From: Stagonosporopsis chrysanthemi
Lineage: Eukaryota > Ascomycota > Dothideomycetes > Pleosporales > Didymellaceae
Direction of reading: 5' to 3'
NCBI GenBank assembly: GCA_022560025.1
Contig: JAFISE010000134.1
Coordinates: 1 to 64,000 of the forward strand
DNA length: 64,000 nt
Part shown: in pieces, positions 10,441 to 23,000 of the stretch
Numbering within the stretch: position 1 is the stretch's first letter
How the letters are laid out: each line of letters begins with the position of its first letter
Program-made: the position numbers and the translations under genes
Notes under the pieces: generated by a model
What the model saw: the letters and a program-made list of their open reading frames with translations, nothing else
Told to the model about the DNA's origin: nothing
Database searches by the model: none

Positions 10441-11047
10441 TCGAGCACGGTCACGCGATGCACTAGCCGTGGGTGCTCCGGATAGCTCGGCGGGAGTGGA
10501 ATTTTGCATGATCGTCAGCGGCTGGGAAGCGTTGACACACTTGTTTTGGGAAGTCTGGGAAGACATGGATGCTTGACAGTCATGCAGAGCACGAAGAGCG
10601 TATAGACTCGTAAACACACAATTGCATGGCACCAAGCATGCGGAAAGTTCGCGGCCGCAAGTAAACTGGATGGAAATGCAAGATTGACGACTGATGAGAC
10701 GATCCGATTGGGACGAGTGATGACGTAGTGTGCACTTAACAGGGAAGCTGCGGCAACGCCAACGCGGGATCCACCAAACTTGGACCGCGTTCAGTCACTT
10801 CAGTGGCGTCACTGCAGGCGCCCAGGCACACGCTTGCAATGCTAAGAAGAATTGTTGCCATGCAGTCAATGTCGTCGTTGCTTGTGAGCTACGACACCTG
10901 ATTATTCACACACGCTGCGCCTGGCGACAGCGCATCGCCGTTGTCACTTACTGCATTGCACTCACATCCTCTGCATTGTATCTATCCGTTGCAATTCTAA
11001 TAACACAGCGACCATCATCGTGGCGGAGTGATCGTTGTTTTCCCGCA
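10441..11047. promoter_or_regulatory. 5' region of the glucosyltransferase-like gene
   Basis: About 600 bp between tandem genes. The reading frame of the downstream gene stays open from 10730, but no ATG occurs in that frame before 11048, so I treat 10730-11047 as leader or promoter rather than coding. Confidence 0.4.
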
Positions 11048-14000
11048 ATGGCTACTCACGTTCAAGCAGAGCCCACAGTTTCGCCTACTGGGATGATAAT
11101 CGACGAACCCACATTTCCAGATGCACCGCGGAACGGAAGCACAACCCTCAACTTCCCCACGCCAGGAGATCCCACGCCTGCGCATATCTCTCAACATGAC
11201 TTCTCGGAGCAAGCCGCAGCACCACGACGCCTACAGGAACGATCAGCGACAGAACGGCCCAAACCATCGACAAAGGATTCGATCCTAAGAAACATTCCCA
11301 CTGCTCGAAAGCAGCGACCTGCGCCAGTTCAGCGACACACGACAATCACTTTCGACCACAGTTCTTCAGATTCGGATTCCGAAGTGGAGCAGCTTCCGTC
11401 AAAGAGCACTGGCCATGATGAAGCCTTGCAGGAGCAAGAGTCTCACACACGCTCTTCTCGTAAGCGGAGGTCCTCGACCATGAACCCCTTTGCACGATTC
11501 AAGGTATCAAATGAGCACTTCCAGACCAAGGGATCTGTTAAGAGTGATGGACGCTTGAAGCTCAGTATATTGGAAGAGGATCTAGGGAGCGGCTACATTG
11601 CAAAGGCTCTCGGCGCTATAATACCTAAGCACGGGAAAGACGACGAACAGCGGAGCGTGCATTCTTACGATGCTATTGGGAACAATGTCGAAAAGATCGC
11701 ACCACACGATGATGAGATGGAGCATGATCAATCACGGCGCATCAAACTCAACATCGTGATCATCATCATTGGATCCAGGGGCGACATACAACCATTCATC
11801 CGCATCGGCAAGATTCTACAAGACGACTATGGACATCGCGTCCGCATTGCTACCCACCCAGCGTTCAAGGACTTCGTGCAAAAGGATTCTGGGCTTGAGT
11901 TCTTCTCGGTGGGCGGCAACCCAGCCGAGCTGATGGCCTTCATGGTGAAGAATCCCGGTCTCATCCCGAATCTGGATACGATCAAGGGCGGTGAGATTGG
12001 TCGACGCAGAACGCAGATGTACGAGATGTTTCAAGGCATGTGGCGCGCATGCATCAACGCTACGGACGACGAGACTGACCACATGAACGCCAAGATGAGT
12101 GAGTAGGACAAGAAAAATTGAGGTACCCGGCTGACATGCATTGAAGTGGGAGACAAGGCACCATTCGTCGCGGATGCCATCATTGCGAACCCGCCTAGTT
12201 TCGCACCTGCACACATCGCTGAGAAGTTGGGCATACCGCTTCACATGATGTTCACGTACGCAGTTGTTCTTTTTCTTGCAATCTCATACTGACTTTACTA
12301 GATTCCCATACACACCAACAACCCAGTTCCCGCATCCACTAGCAAACATCAAAGTCAGCAATGTCGAGCCCTCATACAGTAACTTCATGTCATACCCCCT
12401 TGTTGAGATGATGATGTGGCAAGGTCTTGGCGATCTCATCAACCGGTTTAGAACAGAGATACTGCATCTGGAAGACATCAGCACGCTGTGGGCACCTGGA
12501 CAGCTTTATCGATTGAAGGTGCCATATACGTACATGTGGTCCCCAGGGATCATCCCAAAGCCCAAAGATTGGGGTCCAGAAATTGATGTTTCCGGTTTCG
12601 TATTTCTGGACCTAGCATCAAACTTCACACCTCCTGACGACCTGAAGAAGTTCCTGGATGAAGGCGAGCCTCCTGTATACATTGGCTTTGGTTCAATCGT
12701 GGTGGATGACCCTGACAAATTCACGGAGATGATCTTCGAGGCTATCAAGATGGCTGGAGTGCGTGCACTGGTCTCAAAAGGCTGGGGCGGTTTCGGATCC
12801 AACGCGGATTGTCCCGACAACGTCTTCATGCTCGAAAACACACCACACGACTGGTTGTTTCCAAAATGCAAAGCAGTTGTACACCATGGAGGCGCTGGCA
12901 CCTGTGCTATCGGCTTGAAATGCGCGAAGCCGACCATGATCGTGCCATTCTTTGGAGATCAGCCATTCTGGGGTGCCATGGTGAGCAAAGCCAAGGCAGG
13001 AGCGCATGAATGTATACCATACAAGGATCTGACTGCAGAACGTCTGGCTAAAGGTATCAAAGAATGCCTTACGGAAGAGGCGCAGAAGAACGTACAAAAG
13101 ATTGCTGACAGCATCGAGGCCGAAGGCGATGGAGCTTTGAATGCCGTACGCTCTTTCCACCGAAGTCTTCCACTTCGTGGCGAGGGGAGCATGCGATGCG
13201 ATTTCCTCGACAATCGTGTGGCAGTGTGGAAGATCAAGAACACCAACGTCAAGCTTTCAGCCCTCGCTGCTGAGATCCTTGCCAACAAGAAGAAGTTGAA
13301 GTGGAACGAACTTCGTTTGATTCGCCATTACGAGTGGAATGATTTTGGCGGCCCGGGCGAACCGGTCACAGGGCTTTGGGGCAGCATCTACACAACTCTG
13401 ACTGATGCAGCTTTGGGCGTCGGCTCTGTCCCTGTCGAAATGGGCAGGAGCTTGAAGAAGCGCGAGAAGCTTTGGGAGAAGAAGAGACAGCATGAGCGGA
13501 AGAAGCAGCAAAAGAAAAAAACCATGGCAAAGGCCAACGCCCAGTCAGAGCAGGACAAGGCAACCTCTGCGGAGAAACATGTTGCGAAGAAAGAACAGCA
13601 GCAGAACGGTACCATGCCGCCTAAGCTGGAGCGTGAAGAATCCACCCTTTCGAAGATCATTGAACCGGAACACACCCTGAACGAAGAGCTCGCGCACGAG
13701 GCAGAATTTGGCTTCAGGAAAACTGGTCACGCACTTGCACGGTTCCCTATGAACGTTACTCTTGCTCTCACCCAAGGTTTTCACAACGCACCTCGACTGT
13801 ACGGAGATGAAACAGTGCGCCGCCCACCACGAGTCACGGGTCTGCATTCAGGTCTTCGCGCTGGTCGCGACGAACTTGTGTATGGCGTAGCGGATGGAGT
13901 CTCCGGAATCATCACACAGCCAATACGCGGTGCCAAAGAGCATGGCGTGATGGGTGCTGTGCGAGGTGTAGGCTTCGGCGTTGGCGGTTTTGTTCTGAAA

Positions 14001-14909
14001 GACATTGCAGCCTTACTTGGCCCAGGGGCTTATCTGATGAAGGGGCTTGACGCTGAGTACATGAAAAAGTACCAGCCCACTACCTTCATTCGGCGCGCAC
14101 GCATTGCTCAAGGCCAGGACGAGCTGCGAAACCTTGAACACAAGACTCGCGTCACCAACATTAGGCAAGCGCAGGGTAAGGACATCAGAGTCAAAGAGAA
14201 CAGAGACGAAGTCGAGGATAACGTCACCATCCGGTGGGCAGCGTTACGAGAAGCCATAGCCGAAGAGAAGAAGCACAACAAACAAGGGATTATAGCCTCT
14301 CTTACCGGTACGAGCGAGAAGAAGGCAGGGACCATGGTTCCGCGCAAAAGCTCGACTGTCAAGAAGCCCGCAACCAGAACACAATTGAAATCAGCGACCG
14401 CTCCCATTGCGCAAACCGAAAAAGATGCGAAAGGCAGGAACAGCAAGGATTACGATCAGATCAAGAAGAGCTGTGACAGTCAACACAGAAGAGGTGCCGC
14501 TCTCAATCGCAGCAGCACAGAGCCTCTGTCCTCTAGGTCCTGGGACGACAGCAAGACCACCACGCCTGCGAAGGCTACGCCAAAGGATAAGCCACGGAGC
14601 ATCCACGAAGAGCCTGAGTTTGAGGAAACTCACGTCCTAGGGAACGCGCATTTGAACGACGATACGGAGAGCGATGAAGACGAGAAGAGGCACGACCCTG
14701 TGCCGAGTGCCCCCACTGCTGAGGGCGATCCTACGGCCCAGCACGAGCTGGAGCAAAAGCACAGATTTCTTCGAAGCCCTGATCGTGCTTCTGCAGACTC
14801 TAGCTCAGATACTACAAGGGTTGGTACTGAGACCATGGATTGGGTCAAGATGAGACTCGAAGCAGAGGGCAGGGAAGGCGCGGAGACTGATAGAGGCGTA
14901 AGTGCATAA
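11048..14909 (+). CDS. UDP-glycosyltransferase, sterol 3-beta-glucosyltransferase-like, with long C-terminal extension (3 exons)
   Basis: Exons are 11048-12098, 12147-12255 and 12302-14909 (introns 48 and 46 bp, CTGAC branch sites), giving 1255 aa. Residues 1-230 are polar and Ser-rich and probably disordered. From about residue 234 lies a glycosyltransferase family 28 N-terminal fold starting with IIIIGSRGDIQPF, the nucleotide-sugar transferase signature. The C-terminal Rossmann half has FGSIVV and, near residue 580, HHGGAGT, the donor-binding motif of UDP-glucose:sterol glucosyltransferases (GT1/ATG26 group). No GRAM/PH module is seen, unlike ATG26. After a Lys-rich linker, residues about 896-976 form a Gly-rich segment with ITQPIRGAKEHG and GFGVGGFVL that recalls the C-terminal repeats of Vps13-type proteins. 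The tail is charged. It probably glucosylates sterols or another lipid at a membrane. Confidence 0.85.
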
Positions 14910-15061
14910 ACACTAAAGCATCGTTCCATTTGTACCGCAGCACAGCATTACATGTAGATCATAGTAATTGTAATTGAGATACCCCATCAGTACAGCGGTC
15001 AGACTTGAGACCGAATGTGAATGTGGAAAGTGTTGTCGGACAGTCGAAGACGCCCTGTACA

Positions 15062-15941
15062 TCAAGCAACGAAAGCCGCAGTAGGCCTTGCACCAGCAAA
15101 CGTCGCAGGGAGCGGCTGCGTAGCGACAGGCTTCGCCGGATCCGCCGTGAAAGCTGGGAAGGAGCCACCCTCAGGATAGACCTTGAGACCGGGCATCGTG
15201 TAGTTGACAACCGGGGGCCAGTAAGGGCTAAAGTAGATTCCCGGATCACGGGAGTTATCTGCACAAACACATGGGTTATCAGCAATCACACCCTTCAGCC
15301 AAGCAACACAAACACGACTTACAAATTCCGGGAAACTTGCCCACGGGGCTCGGCTTGCCTCCCGTCGCCCCACTGACCTCAATCTGCGCACACCCAATAT
15401 AAAACTGCGCGCCCGCCCCATCGGGCCCGCCCGCAGAATGCACCGCGATGTGCTCCGCGCGCAACAGATACTGCCCATTCTCAATCTCCCTCGGGATCTT
15501 GAACTCGAACTTGGTCCACCCGTCGCTCAGCCACGTCATGCCCAGGCTGTAATTCGCGTACGTCTTGACGCCCATCTCGTAGATCTTGAACCAGTCGCCC
15601 TCGCCCTGGTACGCGCTCACGTTGGCGACGGTGCTTTTGCTCATGTAGGCGAACAGTGGGCCTGGGTGGCCCAGCACGTCGCGCACGGTGAAGCCCACGG
15701 TGTCGCCGGCTTTGACGGCGTGCGTTTTTGTCTTGGAGGCTGCTGCGAAGGAGCCGTTGTTGCACCTCAGGTCGGGGTGCTGGACATCGTACAGCGGGCT
15801 GTTGCTTACCATGGGGCCGAGCGCGCGCACGTACTCGTACGCGCCGGTTGTGATGCCGTTGACGATCAAGCGCTCGAAGTTGTAGTGCGCCGAGGCGAGG
15901 GGCGCGGTTAGGAGGAGGAGGGTGGAGTTTAGGAGTTTCAT
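15062..15941 (-). CDS. AA9 lytic polysaccharide monooxygenase (2 exons)
   Basis: Exons are 15941-15323 and 15258-15062 (intron 64 bp), giving 271 aa. An 18-residue signal peptide precedes His19, which becomes the N-terminal histidine of the mature copper brace. The second copper ligand is His92 in GHPGP. Second-sphere residues are His164 (AEHIAVHSA), Gln179 and axial Tyr181 in GAQFYIGCAQ, all classical AA9 (formerly GH61) features. Secreted AA9 enzymes cleave cellulose or hemicellulose oxidatively. There is no CBM1 or GPI signal; the C-terminus is a short Pro/Ala-rich tail. The gene is divergent from the GH79 gene at 17013 across about 1.07 kb, suggesting shared nutritional control. Confidence 0.92.
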
Positions 15942-17012
15942 TTTGCCTGTGGGTGATACGGAACGAGTGAGCTGCACTGGATGATGCGAGGGGTTTTGAC
16001 ATAATTGTTCTTTTGGCTAAGAATACGCATGCTGTTGGATAAAATCTGGAGGTAGTGTTGTATAGAGATGTAATATCGGATAGATGAAGCGGATATGAAG
16101 GGTTCTTGGTGTTACTTCCACCTGCCTGTGTGGTGGACTAGCAGCTTGAGAAAACCTCATGGCTGAGTCGAACAATACTGAGACTAGATGACAACAAGAA
16201 AAGCAGCATAATTTTACGGCAGGAACTTGTGTGCAGCAATATACTCTGTATCATTAAGCAGCTTCGGTTTCATTTATCACTCCGAATCTTGTTTGCCGCT
16301 GTCAGTAGAATAAGTGCTTGATCAGAAGAAAGTCAACCAAACTAAAGTACGTTTGTCGATCTGAGACAAAACATCTATATGAACGGAGCGCAAAGCCGGG
16401 CAGGTGACCACCATGACACTCGAACCCGAGAGTGGAGTAGAAAGAGGCGTCTGTTAGCGTGTCAGCAGAAAGTACGCATGTTCACATGCTCACTTGCTTG
16501 ACTCGCAAAAAATTGTTGACCTGCATCTGTTCAGTGACGGATCCTTCGCCTCAGATATGACAATGGGACACGACATGTCCATTTATGCATAGGCCACATC
16601 ATGGTCCTGTCGCCAACGACGTGCGTTATTGATAAGCAACAGTGCAGCGAGTTTTCTCCTCCACATCAATGCAAAGGCCGCTTGGTAGACTGCAACCAAT
16701 GACGGACGTTCGGTAGCTTATTAGCGGTGTCTTGGAATGCCGGTCGGCTTCTGACCGCCCCAATCTCCAGAGTTCCCCAGCATCTCCCCACACCCCGCAA
16801 CACGCTAGGAAACACTCCACCAATCATTTAGTAGTGTTTGCCCAGCCTCAAATTATACAAATACAAATCCACCTCCACGTCCCGAGTATGTGGAGCCGTT
16901 CAGGAGTGCTCCCTGTCAAGCATGGCTGCTCCTTATATGAGCAGCCCATTTATCGGCTGTGATACAGACCATCGAGGTTGTGAGCAGCATTGACAATAAA
17001 CCAACACGAAAA
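15942..17012. promoter_or_regulatory. Divergent upstream region of AA9 and GH79 genes
   Basis: A 1.07-kb spacer between two carbohydrate-active genes, without a convincing gene of its own. On the GH79 side it contains a compact cluster of candidate catabolite-repressor sites, annotated separately at 16775-16798. Confidence 0.45.
16775..16798. promoter_or_regulatory. Cluster of three CreA/Cre1-like sites
   Basis: Read on the minus strand, CCCCAG (16775-16780), CCCCAC (16786-16791) and CCCCGC (16793-16798) each match SYGGRG, the recognition pattern of the fungal carbon-catabolite repressor CreA/Cre1. Three matches within 24 bp, about 215-240 bp before the GH79 start, is denser than expected by chance for a 6-mer. 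Binding is inferred from pattern only. Confidence 0.35.
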
Positions 17013-18630
17013 ATGGGGTTCTACGCTTTCACAACACTGTCCCTCGCTGCCGTCAGCGCAGCTGCGCAGACCGTGCAGCTGAACATTCCTGATGCACCAC
17101 CGGCTGGGACACAGACCTTGAGTGGCTCATTTCAAGGTTACTCGATGGAGGTTGCTTCATTTGCAGACATGGCGGGCAATCTGACGTACGGCTCCTTTGC
17201 ATTAATGAGACGTTAGCTTACAATCAAAGATCACCCAATAAACTCTCCTACCGCATGTTACAGAACCTCAAGGACATCTCCGGCGCTGCTGTCCCGGTTC
17301 GAGTCGGCGGTACTACTGCCAATCATGCGATTTGGACGCCTGACCAGAAAGAAGCGATCATACAAAATTTCGCAACGCCCGGAGCGGATCAGCCTGCAAA
17401 TGTGACGTGGGGGCCTAAGTATCTGGAGTCGTTCAAGGTGTTCCCAAAGGGCACGAAGTACACTATTGGAGTGACGTTCGACAGTGGAAAGAGGGGAGAG
17501 GACAACAGTGTGACTGAAGCTGCAGCATTCTACAAGGGCATTGGGAAGGACCTCTACGCAATCGAAGTGGGCAACGAATTTGACGGTACGCAACGCAGCC
17601 AAACCCACATCGACATAAAATCCGCAATCTAACACAAACAGTCTTCCCCGTCGATCGTAACACGACCACATGGTCAATCGCCAAATATGTCCCTGAATGG
17701 CTGTCCCGCACATCCACCATCGCGACCCGCGTCCTCTCCAAAAATAACCGCAAGCTCTTCCAAGCAGGCGTTTTCATCACACCAGGTGTCGCCAACGATG
17801 ACGCATCCTGGACGGCCCAGGCCGCCATTGACCTCGGCGTTGCGTCCACCGGTCTCGCAAAAACATTCTGCACCCATCAATACTTCGGCGCGGCGTGCCG
17901 GCCCATCAGGCCGACACTCGCAGGCAACGTAATGAACCGCACAGTCCTGATCGAGGGCATGAACTATCATGCGTCCGCGTCCGCATACTCCGTGTCCAAA
18001 GGGCTCCCGTACGTCATTGGTGAGACGAACTCGATTGCTTGCCAGGGCTTGGCGGGCGCGTCGGATGTATTCGGCGCCGCGGTTTGGAGTGTGGATTACG
18101 CACTGTATTCCGCGAGTCTGAATGTGTCCAACATCTACTGGCATATGGGAACAGGGTACAGATACTCTGCGTGGCAAGCTACGCAAAACGGTACTACAAC
18201 CCCAGGACCAAGGCCGTTGTACTATGGCAACTGGCTCGTTGCAACTGCGCTTGGGGATCAAGATGCACAAGTTGTGCAGGTCGTCAATACTTCCAGTCTT
18301 GCCGGGTATGCGATCTATTCGAGTAAGCGTCATCGCTCGGAGCTCAAGAGCGTGGTGCTGGTCAACATGGATGTGTTCAACTCGACCTCCCCCGCTGACC
18401 AAAGGCCCAGTGTGGACTTTGCAGTTCCGCAGAAGCTTGGTGGCAAGAATACGAAGGCAAGTGTCAGACGCCTTACTGCAGCTGGTGCGGAGGTTCGAGA
18501 CGGCATTGCGTTTGCGGGTCGTACGATTGCGCTTGATGGAGCGATCCAGGGTCGCGAATCGAAAGAACGAGTTGCGAATGGTGTGATAAATGTCAAAGCA
18601 AGCGAGGTTGTACTCGTGACGCTTGATTAA
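17013..18630 (+). CDS. Secreted glycoside hydrolase family 79 (beta-glucuronidase-like) protein (3 exons)
   Basis: Exons are 17013-17185, 17230-17585 and 17642-18630 (introns 44 and 56 bp), giving 505 aa. It opens with a signal peptide (MGFYAFTTLSLAAVSAAAQ). The (beta/alpha)8 barrel shows the clan-A pair of glutamates: Glu174 in GNEFD as acid/base and Glu304 in GETNS as nucleophile. The segment VPVRVGGTTANHAIW fits fungal GH79 members that remove glucuronic or 4-O-methyl-glucuronic acid from arabinogalactan or similar plant glycans. A C-terminal beta-sandwich region follows. Several N-x-S/T sites agree with secretion. It probably works on plant polysaccharides alongside the divergent AA9 gene. 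Confidence 0.88.
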
Positions 18631-20048
18631 TTCTAATGCTAGAAGTGTGGCAATAAATTTTGAGTACAGTTTACACAGTTCAATTAAACAGGACAAGTGC
18701 ACAATCCTCTCAGTTGGAAATCTTAGTCTCTGCTGTTCTGCTGTCGTGGCATGGCGCGAGACACGCAATAACTCCATGGTTGGCCCGTTCAGCCCATTCT
18801 TACTTTCTGAGGGACCCCAGTAGGAGCAGGACAAAAATCGAAAATGTCCAAGCTCTAGATGCAGTCAAGCCGCTGCCAATGAGCACTCATGTTTCGTATG
18901 AAATAAGGATTGACAGATTGAGAGCTCTTTCTTGATTTTTCGGGTGGTGGTGCATGGCCATTCTTAGTTGGTGGGGTGCTTAATTGCGATAACGAACGAG
19001 ACCTTAGTCAGGTAGTCGGTGAATAACCCGTAAATGGAAGGAAAGCACACCAAGCTAATTCCAACTAGGCCATGCTGACGCGTTTTACCCCACTGTTGAT
19101 CGATCCATCGCGTATGGAATATCAAAATGTCCATGTTCGGAAGGAGGATACTCAAAAGGCCGTCTGTATGTACATAGATACTCAAAATCTGCGGAACATT
19201 CGTACCCATGTGTACAGGCCTGCTCAATCGATCCTCGTATTAGCTTACGACGTGAAAAATCTCCGATACACCCGCAGATGTCGTAGGGCCTTCTCAGTCA
19301 GGTGCTTGGAGAGAAGATCTCATCTGGTCTCGAGTCGTGTTCGATCCACTGACGGGTTTACGCTGGAACCCTCAAAAAACAGCTCATCTTCTATGAAATA
19401 CAATCTTCGACGCGATAACAAATTCTGCTGAAAGGTCCAAGCTCTGGAGCCCCACGGACTCTGACCGGTATGTTCTAGAGATGGAATCGCCTACAGGCAT
19501 CCTAGATTCATATACATGACATTAGATTGACATTTCCGAAGTCGTGAAACACCCACCTAGCAAGCTAGGTTCAGGATTTCTGCCAGCACAACCGACTAGG
19601 TATTGTGAGACATGAATCGGTATAGATCTTGTCCATCCTTTTTATTTGCCTGTGCCGCTGAGCCGAGTCGGTCTGAGGAACGCAATATCTGTCTACTCAA
19701 AAATAGTGTTGTCCAAGCTCCAGGCATACGCGGACGCCGTCTTCAATGGTTGGTGGAACAGAGATCGGCATACGCCCAAGAGCTAGTCGTCGCCCGTGAC
19801 GGTAGTTTCGAGACCCTAAACGTAACTCAAAGTGACGTAGTCAGTTCCCGAACTCAACTGAGCAAGCTTTCGACTGCTGCAGTCGATCACGTTGAGGATG
19901 TCGACATCCTCTTGGAAAAGGTTCAGTCAAAGCTTGTTGTATGCAAGAGCAATCCCACACATGCCGCCTTTATTACCGGTTGCCACAAGGCTGAGATGCA
20001 AACGGCCGGTATACATCAAGTACTTAACAATGGGTATAAAGCATGTCT
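18631..20048. other. Intergenic, nothing firm
   Basis: About 1.4 kb between the convergent GH79 and SFI1 genes. A 149-codon plus-strand frame (19612-20061) begins with ATG and overlaps the SFI1 stop by 13 bp, but it resembles no family I know and has no visible promoter, so it is not called. Confidence 0.4.
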
Positions 20049-23000
20049 TTATCCAAGCTGACTAACGTCTCCAAACCCCACTCTCCCCCTCCCCCTCGCC
20101 GCCCTCCCCCTACTCCCTTTCATCGCACTATTGGGCACTGCAGATGGTCCAACGCTAGCACCGAATCCGCCGTCCCTCAACCTTCTCTGAAAACTCGTTA
20201 CACCGCCCACAGCAGTGCCACCAGCTGTGCCAAAGTCTCTGGTCGTCTGCACTGGCGGCGCGCTCATTGCGCCTAGCCGTACGATGCGCTTCTCGGGGCT
20301 GGAGGGTAGCTCTGGTCGTTTTGCACGCGCCACAGCGCGTTTGCTTGGTGTCTTGAGGTAACCTGCGCCTTTGAGCGGTTTGCTTGTTGTGGGTGGCGGG
20401 TATGCAGGCGTGCCCGCCCAGAAGGTGCTGCGCTCGTCTTCTGCGAATTCAAGGTCTGGGGAAGTGGGCTCGGCAGCGGGTGGAGGCCTGAGTGCAGGAA
20501 CAGGCTGTGGAAATGTTCGTGGCCGAGATGTGGGTGGTCTTGTAGAAGACGGAGGCTTAGGCGATGATATTGGTGGAGGCAGAGAATACATGGTTGTGCG
20601 CTGACGTTCTGGTGTGACGGAGAGCGAGAGATCCAAGTCGTTGAGACCAAGCGCAGAGGCATCGAAGGCGGTCCACCCCTCAAGACGACGCGTTTCGTCA
20701 CCTGCATCCTCAAGATTAGCACCTTGGTTATCATCTGCATTTTCTTCGTCATCTCCTTCCCCATGGAAACGGGTGTGGTCATCATCTGGGCTTCTTCGTC
20801 CGCCCCTTGAGTTCCTTGTCGGCGTTGGCGACACAGGTCGATTCGCGAGACGCTCAATTGTCTGCTCGTGCCAGAACCGCATCATGGCCCTAACATGCTT
20901 TTCGAAATTGCGTTCAAACAAGGCTCGTGCTGTCTCTTCTTGTCTCTGGACATTCCATAGGCGCCATCCAAGCTTCTTGAACGCGCCAGCCGCCGCGATT
21001 TCAACACTCTCCTGCCGTAGTGCGGTTGCTCGTGAATTCATAGACTGCAAAGTATCCAAACGCCGTGTCCAGGTGTGCAAGTGCCTTGTACCAAGCTTGA
21101 AAGAGTAAGTATCATAGGCCTGCGTTTCCAAATGTTGCACTGCAAGCGTTCGATCGTGCCAAGTGTAGAGCAGTGCTCCAGCGGTGCGTACGGTGCGCTC
21201 GCCGAGCATATACGCAGCTTGTTGATTATGCTCCATGATCAAGTTCGCCTTTACTCGCCAAGACTCGAACAGCCTACGCACAATATTCGTCTTGACTGTT
21301 CTTCGGACTTGTGCATACGTGTCGCGCCTTCGATTCCTGCGTGTCTGCTGGGTCGCATTATTCCACTGTTTCAACGTCCGAGTACCTAAGACGTAGAACC
21401 GTGCGTCATCCGACCACTGCCTCAGCTGCTGAAAGTGTTCAAGCCTCTCCGTCAACCTGTTGAAGATACGCTGCTTGAGCTTCAAATCGTATTCAGCGAC
21501 TACTGCACACTCTTCACGCTTCTTCTCGGCGGCTTCAACCTCTAATTTCTTCAAGCACATGCGCATCAGCTGTGCCCGTTTGAAGTTTGTGAATCGTCGG
21601 TCCACCGTATCTAAGGTGCTCGAGCGGCTGTTAGTTTTTGTTGCCCAGTCCCGGAATGTGGACTCCTTTAGCTGTTTCTTGTGTACGCGTTGGAAGAGCG
21701 AAACTCTTGAAGCAAGTGTCCATTTGTACAAACATTCCACAAGTATACGATCGTTGATGCGCTGCTTCAGAGCCTGGGCGCGGAGTCGGTCGTTCCAGGC
21801 GGTGTAGGCATTGCGCAGGATGCGAAGCCTGTCGATTTGTCGAGCCCGCTGTGAAAGCTGTGCAGTGTATCGCCATGTCTGGAAAGCAGTCCGTACTTGC
21901 CGGTTTTCTGCTCGTTTTTGAAGTTGTTGAAAAACGGGTGTAAGCTGCGCGTGCTTTCGGAGGCTGTATAATCCCGATGAAAGCAGTGCTGTCCGTCTGA
22001 ACTCATCTGCCTGAGCTTCGAGATTCTGGACAGTTGCCCTTTTTTGCTGCCAGCGCGCCATTATGTAGCTCAACAGCACCTTTTCGCTCTTCTTGTTCGC
22101 CAAGTCGTCCTTCTCTGTGCTCACACCAGCCATCTCGATCCACCTTTTGAGAGCGTTTCTCTTCAGGCGATCGTTATGCCAAGCTGATCCAGCAATTGCA
22201 CAGAATTGGAAAAACCAATCTGTGAATACCTTCTGCACGAGGTTCTCTTCGTATAATGTAACAGCAAACTGTGCGTTTTCCCTTACGATTGCTGTGCGCG
22301 CACGCCACAGCCGCAGGAACTTCGCAAGCACGAAGTGCTGGATTTTAAGCTCATTGACAGCTGTGATCTCGCGCCAGCCATTGAAAAAGCGCGTACGCAA
22401 TATATGCCTCCTTGCGACCGAGGTGCGCTGCACTTCGTCCTCGGCGCTTCTCGCCCAGTGCGTGAACGCCTTCGTGAGGAGAAAGATGTTTCGAGCTTTC
22501 TCTGCGCGGCTCTCGAGGCGGACGAAGAAGCGGTCCGTTTCGTGGTGCGAACGACGCACGCGTGCCGTGTCTCGGAGCTGATCAAGCGTGACCTTGAGCA
22601 ATACCTTGCGATCGAAAGCCTCAGCCGTTACCTCTTGCTCATAGCGTCTTTCGATCAAATCTCGTGTCCGATTGCGCCAGGCTTGTATACAATCTCGTGT
22701 CACTCGGTACAGACGCTGATGCTCAAAAGTCTCGGCTTCGTCCATCAATCGTGTGTCTGAGGGCTGATATGGTTCTGGAACAAATTGTTGATAGTAATGT
22801 GTCGAATCATGCCGCTCATACTGGTCGTCTGGAATAGGTGCATTCACACCCGGGACTTGCACACGTGACAAGTCCAGGCTGGTCGTTCGGTCGGTGTACT
22901 CTGTGTCTGCTCGCTCATAGTTAATCTGCTGCGATGCCGTAGTATTGCCTTCTCGTCGAATGCGCAGGCTTGCTCGGCTGGAGATAGAGGCGTTTCTTCG

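Noticed and set aside
10730..11047. In-frame 106-codon extension of the glucosyltransferase-like gene
   Set aside because: It contains no ATG in frame before 11048.
16415..16445. tRNA-like TTCGA loop (reverse strand ACTCGAACCCGAG)
   Set aside because: The flanking bases do not form the T stem, acceptor stem or A box, so it is not a tRNA gene.
19612..20061. 149-codon plus-strand frame with an ATG
   Set aside because: No recognised domain, no clear promoter, and it overlaps the 3' end of SFI1. Too weak to call without transcripts.
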